From NCBI GenBank assembly GCA_019918135.1, contig WBZZ01001164.1:160001-224000 (forward strand): a stretch of 64,000 nt of DNA, written 5' to 3'. The position numbers were made by a program, and so were the translations under genes. This stretch comes from Paulinella micropora (taxonomy: Eukaryota > Cercozoa > Imbricatea > Euglyphida > Paulinellidae). This document shows positions 1 to 10,309 of this stretch, one piece after another (the stretch's first letter is position 1; the number at the start of each line of letters is the position of its first letter). The notes beneath the pieces were generated by a model, which saw only the letters and a list, made by a program, of their open reading frames with translations, ran no database searches and was not told the DNA's origin.

Positions 1-145
1 ACATTATAAAATAGTCAAAAATATTACCGTTACGTATATTTCAAATTCAAATTTAATTTTTGAGTTGAATATGGCAAGCCAATCATCTGATTTAGATCTC
101 TACAAAAAAAAAAAAAAAAAATTACTAAAAAATAATCAGAACTCG
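1..145. other. AT-rich flank, no gene seen
   Basis: The stretch is AT-rich with an A18 run near position 102. I see no open frame, tRNA or terminal inverted repeat in it. It lies downstream of the integrase remnant and may be the left edge of virus block 1 or host DNA. Confidence 0.5.
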
Positions 146-864
146 TTAAGTTCCGTGTGCCACCGCACTAAATCCATCCAATTTACATATGTTATTGAAT
201 TCGTCAATTAAATTATCCCTTGTTATTACTTTTTTTTTGTCTCTCCCGAAAAATACATCCGCTGGTTTAGCCTGAATTCCTCTATGAACTTTATGATTAT
301 AAGCATCTACTAAATCTTGAATATAACTAACCCCATCAAAATTACGATTGGTTTCAAATAAAAGGTCAAGCCATCTCCTTATACTTCTTATAACTCTATC
401 AACAACCGCAAGTGCTCTATGGTCGCCGACTTCAACATCATGTTTAATTCCATTTTCAATAAAATACTCTCGTGTCGCTCCTTTATATTCTCCCCCGCTG
501 TCGGTAGTAATTGATTTCGGTTTATATTTGATTGATTTCAAGCCGGCATAATAAACTTCTTTTGTTGTTTTATTTTTAATGGAATAATTATTAAATATCG
601 GCTATGACAATCAATCCAAACAAGCATCCAAGCATAGCCCTTATTTCCTTTCTTATCTTTTATCAAAGTCATATCTGCTAAGTCAAGAAAAACTTGGTCT
701 AATGATTTATCAACCCATATCCTGTTCCATATTTTCGGGTTTTTCTTTTGGTGGTGAATTTCAAGTGCTTCTTCTTCTTTTGTTTTAACTACTTCTCCTG
801 TAGGTGTGTCTTCCGCATTAATGATTATATGTTTATTGTCAAGTTGATGATTTTCTAAATTCAT
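146..864 (-). pseudogene. retroviral-type (rve) integrase of the Polinton/PLV kind, frameshifted
   Basis: Two overlapping frames make one DDE integrase. The upstream frame (864 to 538) carries the first catalytic Asp in FLDLADMT and the strand GYAWMLVWIDCHSRYL. The downstream frame (541 to 146) carries the second Asp in TTDSGGEY, the H-rich loop, and ALAVVDRVIRSIRR. The last motif has Asp where the retroviral D,D-35-E pattern has Glu; 33 residues separate the two. A one-base shift in the A-rich tract around 575-590 breaks the gene. In Polintons and many PLVs this enzyme inserts the viral genome into host DNA. The ATG at 864 lies inside a stem-loop, so the true start is uncertain. The chromodomain often seen at the C-terminus is not visible. 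Family call is firm; function is lost. Confidence 0.85.
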
Positions 865-899
865 ACTCTCGCTATCGCTCTCGTATGTTTTAGAAAATC
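849..899. terminator. intergenic stem-loop HP1
   Basis: An 11-bp perfect inverted repeat, GATTTTCTAAA at 849-859 and TTTAGAAAATC at 889-899, encloses a loop with a second inner stem, CATAC 862-866 and GTATG 883-887. It sits between two minus-strand genes. The design recurs through block 1. A role in transcript 3' end formation is inferred by analogy with the Mimivirus hairpin rule. Confidence 0.55.
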
Positions 900-926
900 G
901 TATATATCTAACTATTTATTTTTTAC

Positions 927-1013
927 GATGTTTTAGAATAAGCGAAAGTGCGAAGGACGAAAGCGTAATCTTTGTTTTTGACTGCTTCAAAAACAAAAAC
1001 ATTTTAAAACATC
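927..1013. terminator. intergenic stem-loop HP2 with nested hairpin
   Basis: Outer arms GATGTTTTA 927-935 and TAAAACATC 1005-1013 pair perfectly. Inside is a tight 11-bp hairpin, TTTGTTTTTGA 971-981 and TCAAAAACAAA 987-997 with a 5-nt loop. The same inner hairpin recurs at 5862-5888. The element follows the minus-strand gene that ends at 1054. Confidence 0.55.
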
Positions 1014-1053
1014 TAGAATTTTAAGAAACATTTTTCAACATCATGACATTTTT

Positions 1054-1542
1054 TTATTTCTTAGCAGCACCAGAAGATTGATTATATACTTTTACACTCA
1101 CACTGCTAGACTTCTTAGCTTTCCCTTTCTTCTGTTTCGGTTCTTCTTCCTCACTACTCTCACTTTCACTTTCTTCACTCTCCTCAGGCTCGGGCTCTGG
1201 TTTCTTGCTCTTCTTCTTTTCTCTCTTAGTTTCCGCTTTTGCTCTTTTGATTTTCATCTTAGCAATCTTTTCCGCAATGATATCAGTGAAATCAACCTCA
1301 TCTTCACTCTCACTCTGCTCTTGTGAGATATCATCATCTTGTTCATTAATAATATCCTTAGCCAATTTCTTTTCTTCAATTTGTTTTATTAGCTCCTCCA
1401 TATCATCGTCTTCTTGCTTTACAGCATTTCTGTATTGTGCCAAAACATTTTTAGCATGTTCCATCTTTCGTTGTTTCGCTTTCGCTTTTACTCCTTCCAC
1501 AGCACTACTCCAATTCTTACGACTTGCTTCGGGAGACGGCAT
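1054..1542 (-). CDS. charged, low-complexity viral protein of unknown function
   Basis: An intact 162-residue frame starting with MPSPEASRKNW. The first half is a mixed-charge helix/coiled-coil. Residues about 105-145 alternate basic KKKSKK and acidic, Ser-rich stretches (EESEESESESSEEEE), and the C-terminus is basic. No enzyme motif is visible. It is one of the few block 1 genes without a break. It is divergent from the fibre gene at 1618, so 1543-1617 probably holds promoters for both. Nuclear or DNA-associated localisation is only a guess from composition. Confidence 0.6.
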   Translation of the reverse strand: MPSPEASRKNWSSAVEGVKAKAKQRKMEHAKNVLAQYRNAVKQEDDDMEELIKQIEEKKLAKDIINEQDDDISQEQSESEDEVDFTDIIAEKIAKMKIKRAKAETKREKKKSKKPEPEPEESEESESESSEEEEPKQKKGKAKKSSSVSVKVYNQSSGAAKK

Positions 1543-1617
1543 TTTAGATACTAAAAATATATTAATCTTAGTATTTTTTTTAATAAATAATAAATATTTA
1601 ATTACTTAATATTTTCA

Positions 1618-4600
1618 ATGTCTCAATATAAGTCTCTCTTATGCCTTGATGAGTTGGCTGTTTATAGTCTAGATATAAAAAATTTAGACCTAACCAATAC
1701 CAACATAGTAGGCTTAAATACAGACAGAGTGCCAGAAGATGCCGACCCAATAAATCCTTATTATACTGATGTGCGATTTGATGCACGTCTCGCTTTAAAA
1801 TCAACAACAGACCTAAAAGAAGGACTTAATTATTATTGGACTGATAACCGCTTTGATGGTCGGCTCGCTTTAAAATCAACAATAGACCTAAAAGAAGGAC
1901 TTAATTATTATTGGACTGATAACCGCTTTGACACACGTCTTGCTTTAAAATCAACAACTGACATCAAAAAAGGAAAAAATTTATACTACACAGAGCAACG
2001 AGTAAGGGACAATGACGAGGTCAAAGCATCAACTCAACACCGCCCTAATACTTCCAATCCGCACCAACCAATTTATACAATTTGATAGACACTAGCATAT
2101 CCGCACCAGTGGTCGGTCAATACTTAACATATAATGATGTAGATGGTAAATGGAGGAATACAACAATTGGGTCAATTGATACACTTTCTGATGTAGTCAT
2201 AACCGCACCAATAGCCACTAATAGTTATCTCACATATAACTTATTAAACTGGGTAAATAAAACCTTTCCTATAAATGTTGATAGATTCGGCAACATTAAT
2301 ATGGGAGGTAATCTAAATATAACAGGAGTAAATATATTAAATACAAAAGATGTTGATGAATGGATATATGAGCATGATGATAATGATAATAAAGTTTCAG
2401 CAGGTGGAAGTATAGACTCACATAGCGATGTGACAATAACTTGCTTCCCATCAGATAACCAACTGCTTATTTATAGCACAGGACAATGGAGAAATACGAC
2501 TTCACCCTTTCTTAGATTAGACGGCACTGCCAGTATGACGGGAGGACTAAATATGGGTGGTTATGCTATTTCAGGGGCTTGTACATATAATGGAATTAAT
2601 CTCACTACTCTTGCAGTTGATGGTTCGGTGGTTAATCTAACAGGAGACCAAACCATAGGAGGAATTAAAACATTTAGCAGTATAATAAATGCGAGTGCGG
2701 GGATTGATGTGAAAAGCCAAAGCATAACAAATATGAATTTGGTTGATGGTGTGGATGTTTCCGTCCTTGATACTTCAGTGGTTAAACTGACAGGAGACCA
2801 AACCATAGCAGGAAATAAAAAATTTACATCAACAATAGAAGCAAGTGGTTCATCCAATCCTACTACTTTTGATGGTATTGGAATGGCCTTTGATACAAAA
2901 ATAGAAATGATTGCAGCACAAAAAAACAGCAACAGCGACTTGGTATCCGATACAAATAACTGGTTCGTATGTAGAGTTATATTCAGGTAATACTTTAATT
3001 ATAACCGCAACTGGAACAACATTAAGTTTGAATAACAACAAAATAACAAACTTGGCAGACCCTTCCGCTTCAACAGAGGGAGCAAATAAAAGTTATATTG
3101 ATACAAAAGACAGGCAAAATGTGAAACTAACAGGAAACCAAACCATAGCAGGAATTAAGACATATAGCAGTGGTGTTGAAATTACTGGGTATTCAATTCA
3201 TTCAACAACAAAGGGAACATTCATAGTTTTTAATTCTACCAGTAATATCGGGTCAATCGCTAGTTTGGATATGAAAACAAATACGTATTACAATTTTGAC
3301 ATTTCTGCGAAAAAAATAAGTTTTATCATTGATGGGACGATTGTTTCGTGGTTTAATGCTACTGGCTTAGATCGTAATAGTAGTCGGATTGTTAATCTGG
3401 GAGCACCACAAAATGCGAATGAAGCGGTAAATAGACAATATCTAGATGATAATTGTGTAAAACTAACAGGAGACCAACCATAACAGGAAGTAAAACATTC
3501 AATGGGGCGAGCACCGTGATAAAATATCTAACTCTAACAAACACGGCGGATTTTAATGGTCAGAGTATCACAAACTGCGGAGAACTTACCATAAATGGGG
3601 CGCGGATATTAAACCAAAATGGATGAGATATATTCTTTTGTCAGACATCAGGTAATTATCAATATTTCTTATTTACTCTAAATACTGCTACAATTGGAAC
3701 CGCGAACCAAAGAGGTTATGTATTTACGAATGTAGCATACGATGTAGCAAAAGGGGCGGGGCTTTATATTTCAAAACTTTTGGATAATAAAAGTGCTTCG
3801 TCTGACATTGTCCGTTTTAACGATGCTGGTATGCGGTTTTATGGTGCTTTGGATATGAATTCAAACAACATAACAAGTGCTGGAACAATTACTTCAACTG
3901 CTGGTATAACTACAACAACATAAACGGCGAGCGGACTATTAACATCAAATGGTGGTTGTAAATTATCTATGCAAAATGGCAATGACGGGACAAATGCATA
4001 TTGAATCTTTATGTGGGATGAAGCTGACACAAACTGGAGAATATATATGGCTACTGCTGGGTTGGGTAAATCATTAAGTGGAGGAACATCGGTAGCAGAT
4101 ACAAGTATTACTGCCCATGCTATTAGATTTAGAAATGGAACTCTTGCTACTAATGGTTTTATATGGGAGAACTCTTCGGAACAATTGTTAATGTCATTGA
4201 GTGGGGCAAACGGGACTTTATGGACAAAAGGTTTAATTACGGCAAGCGCGGGTATATCTACAACCACATTAACAACAAGTGATAATATAGTACTCGGAGC
4301 AGGTAAAAAAATATTTGTAGATAGAAGCGGAGTAGCAAACAATAAACTAGTTTTGTATGATGACGGAACAGGTTCTACAACCGCATTTTATGGGTTTGGT
4401 ATTTCCTCTGGGGTGCAAATATATAATGTCCCTACAAATATCAGTCATGTACTTTATGCTAATGGTTCAACTGAATTATTCAGAATCAACGATACGGCAA
4501 TTACGACTTCGAGGTCAATAATTCTTCCAACAGCATCCAGCGGTTCTTTAACACTAAAACAAAGAGCAAGTCCATATAGTTACGACCCACAAATATTTTT

Positions 4601-5017
4601 TAAATCGGGAGGATATACGAATTATGGCTTAATTGTTTCTGCTAATGGAGTGCTTCATGCTTGGACTACTTCAAACTCAACAGGCGAGCCTTCTGGTGCT
4701 TATAATTATGTTCCACTTAATGGTGCTTGGACATACTCATCGGACAGAGGCTAAAATTGGATATTAAAACATTAGACTGCGGGGATTGTTGCAAGAAACT
4801 AATGAAAATAAATTGTTGTTCATATTATTTGAAATCAGACGAAAAGAAAGAACAAAAGAACCACGGATTTATTGCTGATGAAGTTAAAAAAATATTTCCC
4901 GAATTTGTATCTGAAAGTGGAATGAAGGCAGACGACGGAAATGGAAACCTTGAAGGCATAACATATACGTGTTTTATTCCAATATTGGTCAGTGCTTTTC
5001 AACATTTAACGGATTAA
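1618..5017 (+). pseudogene. phage-like fibre protein with S74-type intramolecular chaperone, broken
   Basis: One long fibre gene of about 1,130 codons is now split over several frames (1618-2085, 2082-2990, 2911-3483, 4011-4754, 4727-5017). The N-terminal third has tandem repeats of the type YYWTDNRFDGRLALKST, like LYYT repeats of phage tail fibres. The middle has repeats around LTGDQTIAGNKKF and Gly/Thr-rich beta-structure. Between 3484 and 4010 the frame is fragmented by stops near 3624 and 3922. The C-terminus has the cleavage-site-like SSDR followed, after a frameshift near 4750, by RLKLDIKTL and then GFIADEVKKIFPEFV and LEGITYTCFIPILVSAFQ, typical of peptidase S74 domains that trimerise and release fibres. 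Role by analogy: receptor binding. Confidence 0.85.
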
Positions 5018-5257
5018 TTTAGAAAAAGAAAATAAACTTTTACTTACTATACTACAAGACCAAGCAAACCAATTAGCCAAAATCCGAGCGAGCAGTCGTT
5101 TTTTCAAATGTATGATATTTATCAACTTCACTCTCATTCGCTTCGCTCATTCTCGTTTGTTGATAAACATCGAAAACCGATTTTTTTTTCAATAACAAGA
5201 AACGATGTTTTAGAATAAGAGAGAGTGCGACAGCACGAATCGCAATTCTAAAATATT
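5018..5257. terminator. intergenic region with stem-loops HP3 and HP4
   Basis: No gene. HP3 pairs GATATTTATCAAC 5114-5126 with GTTGATAAACATC 5159-5171 (12 of 13). HP4 pairs GATGTTTTAGAAT 5204-5216 with ATTCTAAAATATT 5245-5257 (two G-T wobbles). Both loops are pyrimidine- or purine-rich with TCTC/CGCT or GAGAG/GCGA words. HP4 ends exactly at the ATG of the next gene. Confidence 0.55.
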
Positions 5258-5614
5258 ATGTCCAACAATAATACAACTAGACTTCACAGACCACCGCCTA
5301 TTATGGATATGGATGGCAAACTAACTCCCTAATTAAAGTCTCGTGTTCTTGAAGTAGAACTTAAGAATGAAGAAAAAAAAGTAGAGCACGAATTGGAAGA
5401 TAACTGGAATTGTTGTTGTATAAAAAACAGACCGACTGACAGCCGACTTATTAAATACTTATTTCAAATGGGTATCATTATTGCCATTATAATTCTTTGT
5501 ATCGTAAGGCTATATGAAAAGAACTTACCTTGTGAGGTTGCAAACACTTATGTAGGTATTTTAACACTATTGATTGGAATATGCCTTCCATCGCCTTCTT
5601 CAAGTAAGAAGTGA
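5258..5614 (+). pseudogene. small two-helix membrane protein, one stop
   Basis: From ATG 5258 the frame is open except for TAA at 5327-5329 (codon 24). It resumes in the same frame to 5614. After a charged, coiled-coil-like stretch and a CCC motif come two hydrophobic segments, MGIIIAIIILCIVRLY and VANTYVGILTLLIGICL, then a short tail with PSPSSSKK. Small membrane proteins ending in a PSP-like tail are common in PLV genomes (recalled, not checked), where they may sit in an internal membrane or act at entry. The start lies immediately after stem-loop HP4. Confidence 0.6.
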
Positions 5615-5633
5615 GCATTCATACAAGTGAATT

Positions 5634-5846
5634 TTATAAAAAAGCAGCATTACCCGCACAGATTAACGGCAGGGCTTCATCAAAACTCACACACCAGTCA
5701 CTCATAGGCTTATACACACATTTAAATTTAGTTTCAATACCTTGCTTTATACAATAAGCACAACTCTCATTCTTTTTTTCGCTTACCCGTGAGTAAAAGT
5801 CGCAGGCAGTTCGCGAAAATATTTTTGTTATTAAAAAGTTTATCAT
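5634..5846 (-). CDS. small cysteine-rich protein, unknown
   Basis: A 70-residue frame on the minus strand between plus-strand genes. It starts with a hydrophobic MINFLITKIF and has cysteines in TACDFY, SCAYCIKQG, FKCVYK, DWCVSF and LICAGN. Such regular cysteine spacing is unlikely by chance. The open frame extends further upstream to 5954 but that part overlaps stem-loop HP5 and the start of the next gene, so the ATG at 5846 is preferred. Possibly a short secreted or membrane-anchored protein. No family recognised. Confidence 0.4.
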   Translation of the reverse strand: MINFLITKIFSRTACDFYSRVSEKKNESCAYCIKQGIETKFKCVYKPMSDWCVSFDEALPLICAGNAAFL

Positions 5847-5861
5847 GAGTAATATAATCCA

Positions 5862-5888
5862 TTTGTTTTTGACTACTTCAAAAACAAA
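5862..5888. terminator. intergenic stem-loop HP5
   Basis: An 11-bp perfect hairpin, TTTGTTTTTGA 5862-5872 and TCAAAAACAAA 5878-5888, loop CTACT. It is nearly identical to the inner hairpin of HP2 at 971-997. It lies between divergent small genes. Confidence 0.5.
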
Positions 5889-5892
5889 AACC

Positions 5893-6253
5893 ATGACTAC
5901 TGAATATAAATACCAAAAAATTATGTTTCTAAACAATGATTTTGTGGGGAGCAAAACATTTAATAAAAATATTCAAATGTCATTCACACCAACCAAAATG
6001 AATGTAAAATTTAGTCACTACTTGAACGACAAATCAGAGACAAAAACCAGAATTCTTTCTATGGACAGAATTGGCATTATTGGCATTTGCAGATAGTAAT
6101 ATAGCAAACATTTCAAATCTAAGTTATAATTTGGGTGTAGTGGGTTGGACGGACGGACAATATACATTTAAAATCCTTGAAACTGACAGCGGAAATATTG
6201 ACACAGGAAATTTAGCGGGACGAATTGTTGTGTGTTTGGAATTCTTAGGGTAA
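5893..6253 (+). pseudogene. small unknown viral protein, frameshifted
   Basis: The first frame starts at ATG 5893 (MTTEYKYQKIMFLNND) and runs to about 6080. A shift there leads to a second frame ending at 6253 with beta-rich sequence GWTDGQYTFKILET and GRIVVCLEFLG. The combined product would be about 118 residues. It lies directly upstream of the packaging ATPase, a position often held in PLVs by small capsid-associated proteins. No family recognised. Confidence 0.5.
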
Positions 6254-6259
6254 TAATAT

Positions 6260-7084
6260 ACAATTGAGAAGATTAATAGCATTAAGGTGAAAGCCTGTAA
6301 AACAAGATGGTGATGGAAACAAAAAATCCAAGGGCTACAAGTTGTTTAATGAAGCCTTCGCAAATATATTTCTACTTGCCCGTAAGAAGAGCGGGAAAAC
6401 AACAGCACTCTTTGAAATACTGAAACGAACTACCGACAGAAAAACACGTATTGTCATTATTATTATTGCTTCAACAATACACAAAGACCACATTTACAAA
6501 ACAATGATTAAGCACTTCAAAAGCAGAGGCAACCCGATGGCTGTATATACCTTTTTGAAGTCGGGAGTAAATATTATCGATTATGAGTTAGATAAAGTAA
6601 ACAAACCAGATGAAGAGCAGGAAGGCGAAATTAAACAGGATGATAAAGAACCGATGGAGAAACCGCAATTTTTATACTTTGGAAAAGAAAGAAACGGATA
6701 AAGGAGGCACCAAAAGAGCGACCGAGCAAGTATATTTCGCCAGAGGTTGTTTTTGTTTTGGACGATTTAGGAAGTGGATTAAAGACAAGTCAGTAAGCGA
6801 TTTGTTAAAAAAGAACAGACACTATAAATCAAAGGTGACTATGTCAAGCCAGTATCTGAATGACCTACGGCCAGAAGCCATTAAGCAGTTAGATTATTTA
6901 TTAATCTTTCCAGGCCAATCTCAGGATAAAATGGAACTCGTGTATAAACATCTTGATTTATCTTTTGATTTTGATTATTTTCTTCAAAAGTATCATGAGG
7001 CTACAAAGGAGAGATTTAATTTTTCTTTATGTCTCAAGTGTTGATGATGAATTACGGAAGAATTTCTCATTAAAATTTATATAA
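6260..7084 (+). pseudogene. genome-packaging ATPase (A32/FtsK-HerA type), multiple frameshifts
   Basis: Walker A is visible in LLARKKSGKTTALFE (about 6372-6416). Walker B, VVFVLDDLGSG, lies near 6745-6777 in a different frame. The sensor-like VTMSSQYLNDL and the C-terminal helical part follow to about 7000. The last residues are again displaced, ending at TAA 7082-7084. At least four shifts are needed (near 6310, 6700, 6780 and 7030). The KKSGKT loop after a GYKLFNEAFANIFLLA stretch is the usual PLV/virophage ATPase N-terminus. In intact viruses it pumps DNA into the capsid. The block 2 counterpart is at 16,727-18,106. Confidence 0.85.
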
Positions 7085-7094
7085 AAAATATCTT

Positions 7095-7190
7095 AAATAA
7101 TTATTTTTTTACTTATTTTAATGGTAGTAAAAACAACTCGCGTTATAATTATTTTTTTACTTACTTTAATGGTAGTAAAAACAACTCGCG
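7095..7190. repeat. tandem duplication of a promoter/leader segment
   Basis: A unit of about 47 bp containing TTTTTTTACTTA followed by TTAATGGTAGTAAAAAC and CTCGCG occurs twice in tandem, just upstream of the gene starting at 7238. It creates a spurious longer N-terminus for that gene. Confidence 0.7.
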
Positions 7191-7237
7191 TTGAAGTCAT
7201 TCCAACAATCGGCAAACGAACAACTAACTCATCCACA

Positions 7238-7492
7238 ATGGCTGGAGGTAAAAAGAAAACTGGTCGTAAGAAGAAGCATGGAGGCAAGGGTCAGGCTGGA
7301 GGTAAAATCAACTGGAGAAAAGTGGGGAAAACCGCAATGGCTGTGAATAAGTTCCTTCGTGATAACAAGATTATTTCAAAGACTGCGAATGCCCTTGGCG
7401 ATGTCGGGGTTCCATATGCATCTCGTATCGGTTCTACCGCTGCAAAACTGGGGTATGGTAGGCAAAGCGGACGAGGGGCACTCAAATTTTGA
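7238..7492 (+). CDS. small basic Gly-rich viral protein
   Basis: An intact 84-residue frame if translation starts at ATG 7238 (MAGGKKKTGRKKKHGG). Earlier in-frame ATGs lie in the duplicated leader and are unlikely starts. The N-terminus is strongly basic (Lys/Arg/Gly), and the C-terminus ends GYGRQSGRGALKF. Size and charge suggest a DNA-condensing or minor core protein, as small basic proteins do in adenoviruses and PLVs, but this is inference. It lies between the ATPase and the protease, in the virion-gene cluster. Confidence 0.6.
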   Translation: MAGGKKKTGRKKKHGGKGQAGGKINWRKVGKTAMAVNKFLRDNKIISKTANALGDVGVPYASRIGSTAAKLGYGRQSGRGALKF

Positions 7493-7540
7493 AAGATATT
7501 TGTTTGAAATTATGCGGAAATATTTTTTTGTTTATATAAA

Positions 7541-9290
7541 ATGGTCGTCAAGAAAGCAAGGAAACCTAAGGTAAGACCACCGCGTGTTTATAGAAATAAA
7601 AGCGGAGGCCGTATATTATCCAGAAGGGTAAAAAATATTATCTTAATTTTGGTAAGAAAACAAATGATATGAGCACAGTTCAAATTGTTAAACTTTCTAT
7701 GAAATACTTAAGCAGACCAAATAAGCCACGCGAGCGTGGCGATACTCCAAAAGCAAAGAAAAAAGCAAAGAAGGAGGATTTAAGAAAAGTCCAGAGCCTG
7801 TCAGAGGTAGAACAAAATACGAGAACAGCCATTAATGAACACTTAGACAAATTCAGAAAGGAAAAGTATGAGGGCATTGAGGCTATAGAAAAAAAAGATA
7901 AGATAGCAAGGGAGGATTTAGACGAGGAGAAGAAGAGGCTAGAAAGAAAAATCAAAGCAGATACTAAGGAACTAAATGAAATAATGAATAGGGATCATAA
8001 AAGACAACTGGCGGAGATTAAGGAAAGACAGGAAGAAAAGGCTAGGGAACAGAAGAAGGAACAACGACTTATTCAGGAACTACAGGCAGAACAACGACAT
8101 AGACAGAGTTTATTGACGGCTCCAGTTGCCCAGCCGATTATAGCGAAACCGAATCCCCCTTCAACGATAAATAAACCAAAGAAAACCGCAACTACATCTT
8201 CCCCAAAAATAACTGATATTATTATAACTGACAAAGTAAATAAACAAGAAAAAGATTTGAAAGAAGAAAAGAGACGAAGAATTATTGATAAAATGTTCTC
8301 TGAGAAAACGAGAAAAAAACGTGTCAAAAAAATGAAAAATCATACAATAATAAATCACCTTCAAAAAGCAGGCATTAATATCCCTATCATAAAAACAAAG
8401 GTTCAAACGACTACGCCACTAGTTTAAAGAGATGGTTATACACACCAAAAATCACTGAAAACATATCATCGGCAGAAGATGGATGCGATAAACTAGAACG
8501 ATTTACAACAAAAATGATTTCTAAAAATGAAAGCAAAAAGAAGGAAGAAAAAGAAAACTCCTGTAAATAGCACTCTATCACCGATAGACCCACCACTGTT
8601 TGAAACTTCGGATGCTAAACAACTTATATATGAAATGACAAATACACAACCAGCGGAGGCACAACCAACAGATGTAGCACCACCCCCTGGCATAAGTTCT
8701 GCGGAGCCACAGCCCGAGCCACAGCCAGAGCAACCACAGACAGACGAGCAACAGCAGGGAGCCCCGCTCGCGGGGCAGTCGCTCACGAGCGACATAGAGG
8801 GGCGGGGACTAATGACTAATGAAATAGATTACATAATGAAAAAATATGGATGGTATCTCGGAGCGATAGCCAGTGATGAAATCTACAAGCTGAAGCCCGG
8901 AAGTAGAAAGCGATACGGATTTATTATGAATACCGACCCTAGCAACAAAAAAGGACAGCACTGGATGGCAGTATGGATAAGTCTAGATAAAGACAGGAGT
9001 GTTGAACTGTATGGCCCTTTAGCACTTTACGAGCCAACGGAAGACTTTCAACAACAAATGAAATGGCTCATTGACCGAAGTAATCCAGATAGTTATTTAT
9101 TAATGAAGATTAATCAAGTAAAACAACAATCTGATACTTCCTCAACTTGTGGATGGCACTCAATGAGGTTTTTGATGGAGCGGGCGAAAGGAGTGCGATT
9201 TAATTCGCCAGTGGATATACAGACTTAAAAGAAGAAGAAACGGAAAAGTTAAGAGCACAGAATGGCTATGGTTTTGACACCTATTTGTAA
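7541..9290 (+). pseudogene. adenain/Ulp1-like maturation protease with long basic coiled-coil N-terminus, frameshifted
   Basis: ATG 7541 begins a basic segment (MVVKKARKPKVRPPRVYRN). After a shift near 7598 the frame YIIQKGKKYYLNF joins a long charged coiled-coil (7669-8427). Further shifts near 8400 and 8525 lead into a Pro/Gln-rich linker and the protease domain. Catalytic features are GQHWMAVW (His), VELYGPL (acidic position), and QQSDTSSTCGWHSMRF (Gln and nucleophile Cys). A shift near 9225 gives the natural C-terminus GYGFDTYL ending at 9290. In adenoviruses, Polintons and PLVs this cysteine protease processes capsid proteins. Whether the coiled-coil part was one polypeptide with the protease or a separate upstream gene is not certain. 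Confidence 0.75.
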
Positions 9291-9420
9291 ATTCACACTC
9301 TCGCTACGCTTTCGTGTGTTTTACAAACTTCATTTTGAAAAAAATATATTTAATAATATAGGAAACGATATTTAAAAACCGCACGAAAGTCGAAGACGAA
9401 AGTGTGGAGTTTTGAATATC
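9284..9420. terminator. intergenic stem-loops HP6 and HP7
   Basis: HP6: TTTGTAAA 9284-9291 with TTTACAAA 9320-9327, inner stem CACAC 9294-9298 with GTGTG 9314-9318. It overlaps the stop of the protease gene. HP7: GATATTTAAAAAC 9367-9379 with GTTTTGAATATC 9409-9420 (one bulge), ending one base before the next ATG. Confidence 0.55.
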
Positions 9421-9421
9421 A

Positions 9422-10234
9422 ATGGATTACAAAGGTGGGAGAAGTTCGGGCATCTATTACATAAATAGTAAAAATAGAATAACTGGCACGGACAGCGACT
9501 TTACGCACGAAGTTAATATGAAGGGGCTAGACAATCCCACACATTGTAAAATTCTTCATATTTATGTGCCGAAGTCGTATTACTCTGTGGCTTCACCATA
9601 TAATACTTTTACACTTAGCGAAGACGGATATGAGGCTTTACTTACGATACCTGAGGGAAACTACACAATGAACAACTTAAAAAATAAACTATCTGAGATA
9701 CTGACGGCAGACAGCCCAAATAATTATACTTATGTTGTATCAAGTAATAATACCAACATAGACCCAGAATATGGAAAATTAACATTCAGTGTGTCAGAGA
9801 ATAAAGGAATTCAACCGCGGTTTATATTTGATAGTGATACCCGTATTCACGAGGTTATGGGATTTGGTATAAATTCAACATATTTCTTTGCAAATAATTT
9901 TATTAAATCGCCAAATGTAATTATTCTAACTGGTGAAAAGACTTTGTATCTTCAATCGGACTTAGTGGGGGAAGGAGACAATCATGTGCTACAAGAAATA
10001 TATACTACCAACGAAATTCCTTTTGGTTCTATCATTTATGACGGCTCTGGTAGCGAATACGGGAAAACATTATCTGCGAGTTCAAACAATGTGTTTAGGT
10101 TTTACTTGACGGACGAAAACGACCAAGCAATAAATCTTAATGGTTTGGGCGTAGTTATGACTTTATTTGTTTATCGCGAAACTAATTATTTTAGTTTATT
10201 AAATTCATTCTTTAATTTGTTAAAGGCGAGATAA
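9422..10234 (+). CDS. penton-like minor capsid protein
   Basis: An intact 270-residue frame from ATG 9422. The N-terminal half has the layout seen in many PLV/virophage minor capsid proteins: IYYINSKNRITGTDSDFTHE, then HIYVPKSYY, then NTFTL and a beta-strand/turn/helix piece, IPEGNYTMNNLKNKLSEIL. The second half, with FIFDSDTRIHEVMGFG and a hydrophobic C-terminal strand NGLGVVMTLFVY, fits a jelly-roll. The block 2 gene at 29,327-30,045 has the same arrangement. Such proteins form capsid vertices in viruses with double jelly-roll major capsid proteins. It lies immediately upstream of the MCP. Assignment as penton is from family layout and context. Confidence 0.6.
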   Translation: MDYKGGRSSGIYYINSKNRITGTDSDFTHEVNMKGLDNPTHCKILHIYVPKSYYSVASPYNTFTLSEDGYEALLTIPEGNYTMNNLKNKLSEILTADSPNNYTYVVSSNNTNIDPEYGKLTFSVSENKGIQPRFIFDSDTRIHEVMGFGINSTYFFANNFIKSPNVIILTGEKTLYLQSDLVGEGDNHVLQEIYTTNEIPFGSIIYDGSGSEYGKTLSASSNNVFRFYLTDENDQAINLNGLGVVMTLFVYRETNYFSLLNSFFNLLKAR

Positions 10235-10309
10235 TTAATTTTATAATTTTTTTTCTATAAATATATACTGGTGAATTATTTAATTTACACTATTGCAAAA
10301 AAAGAAAAA

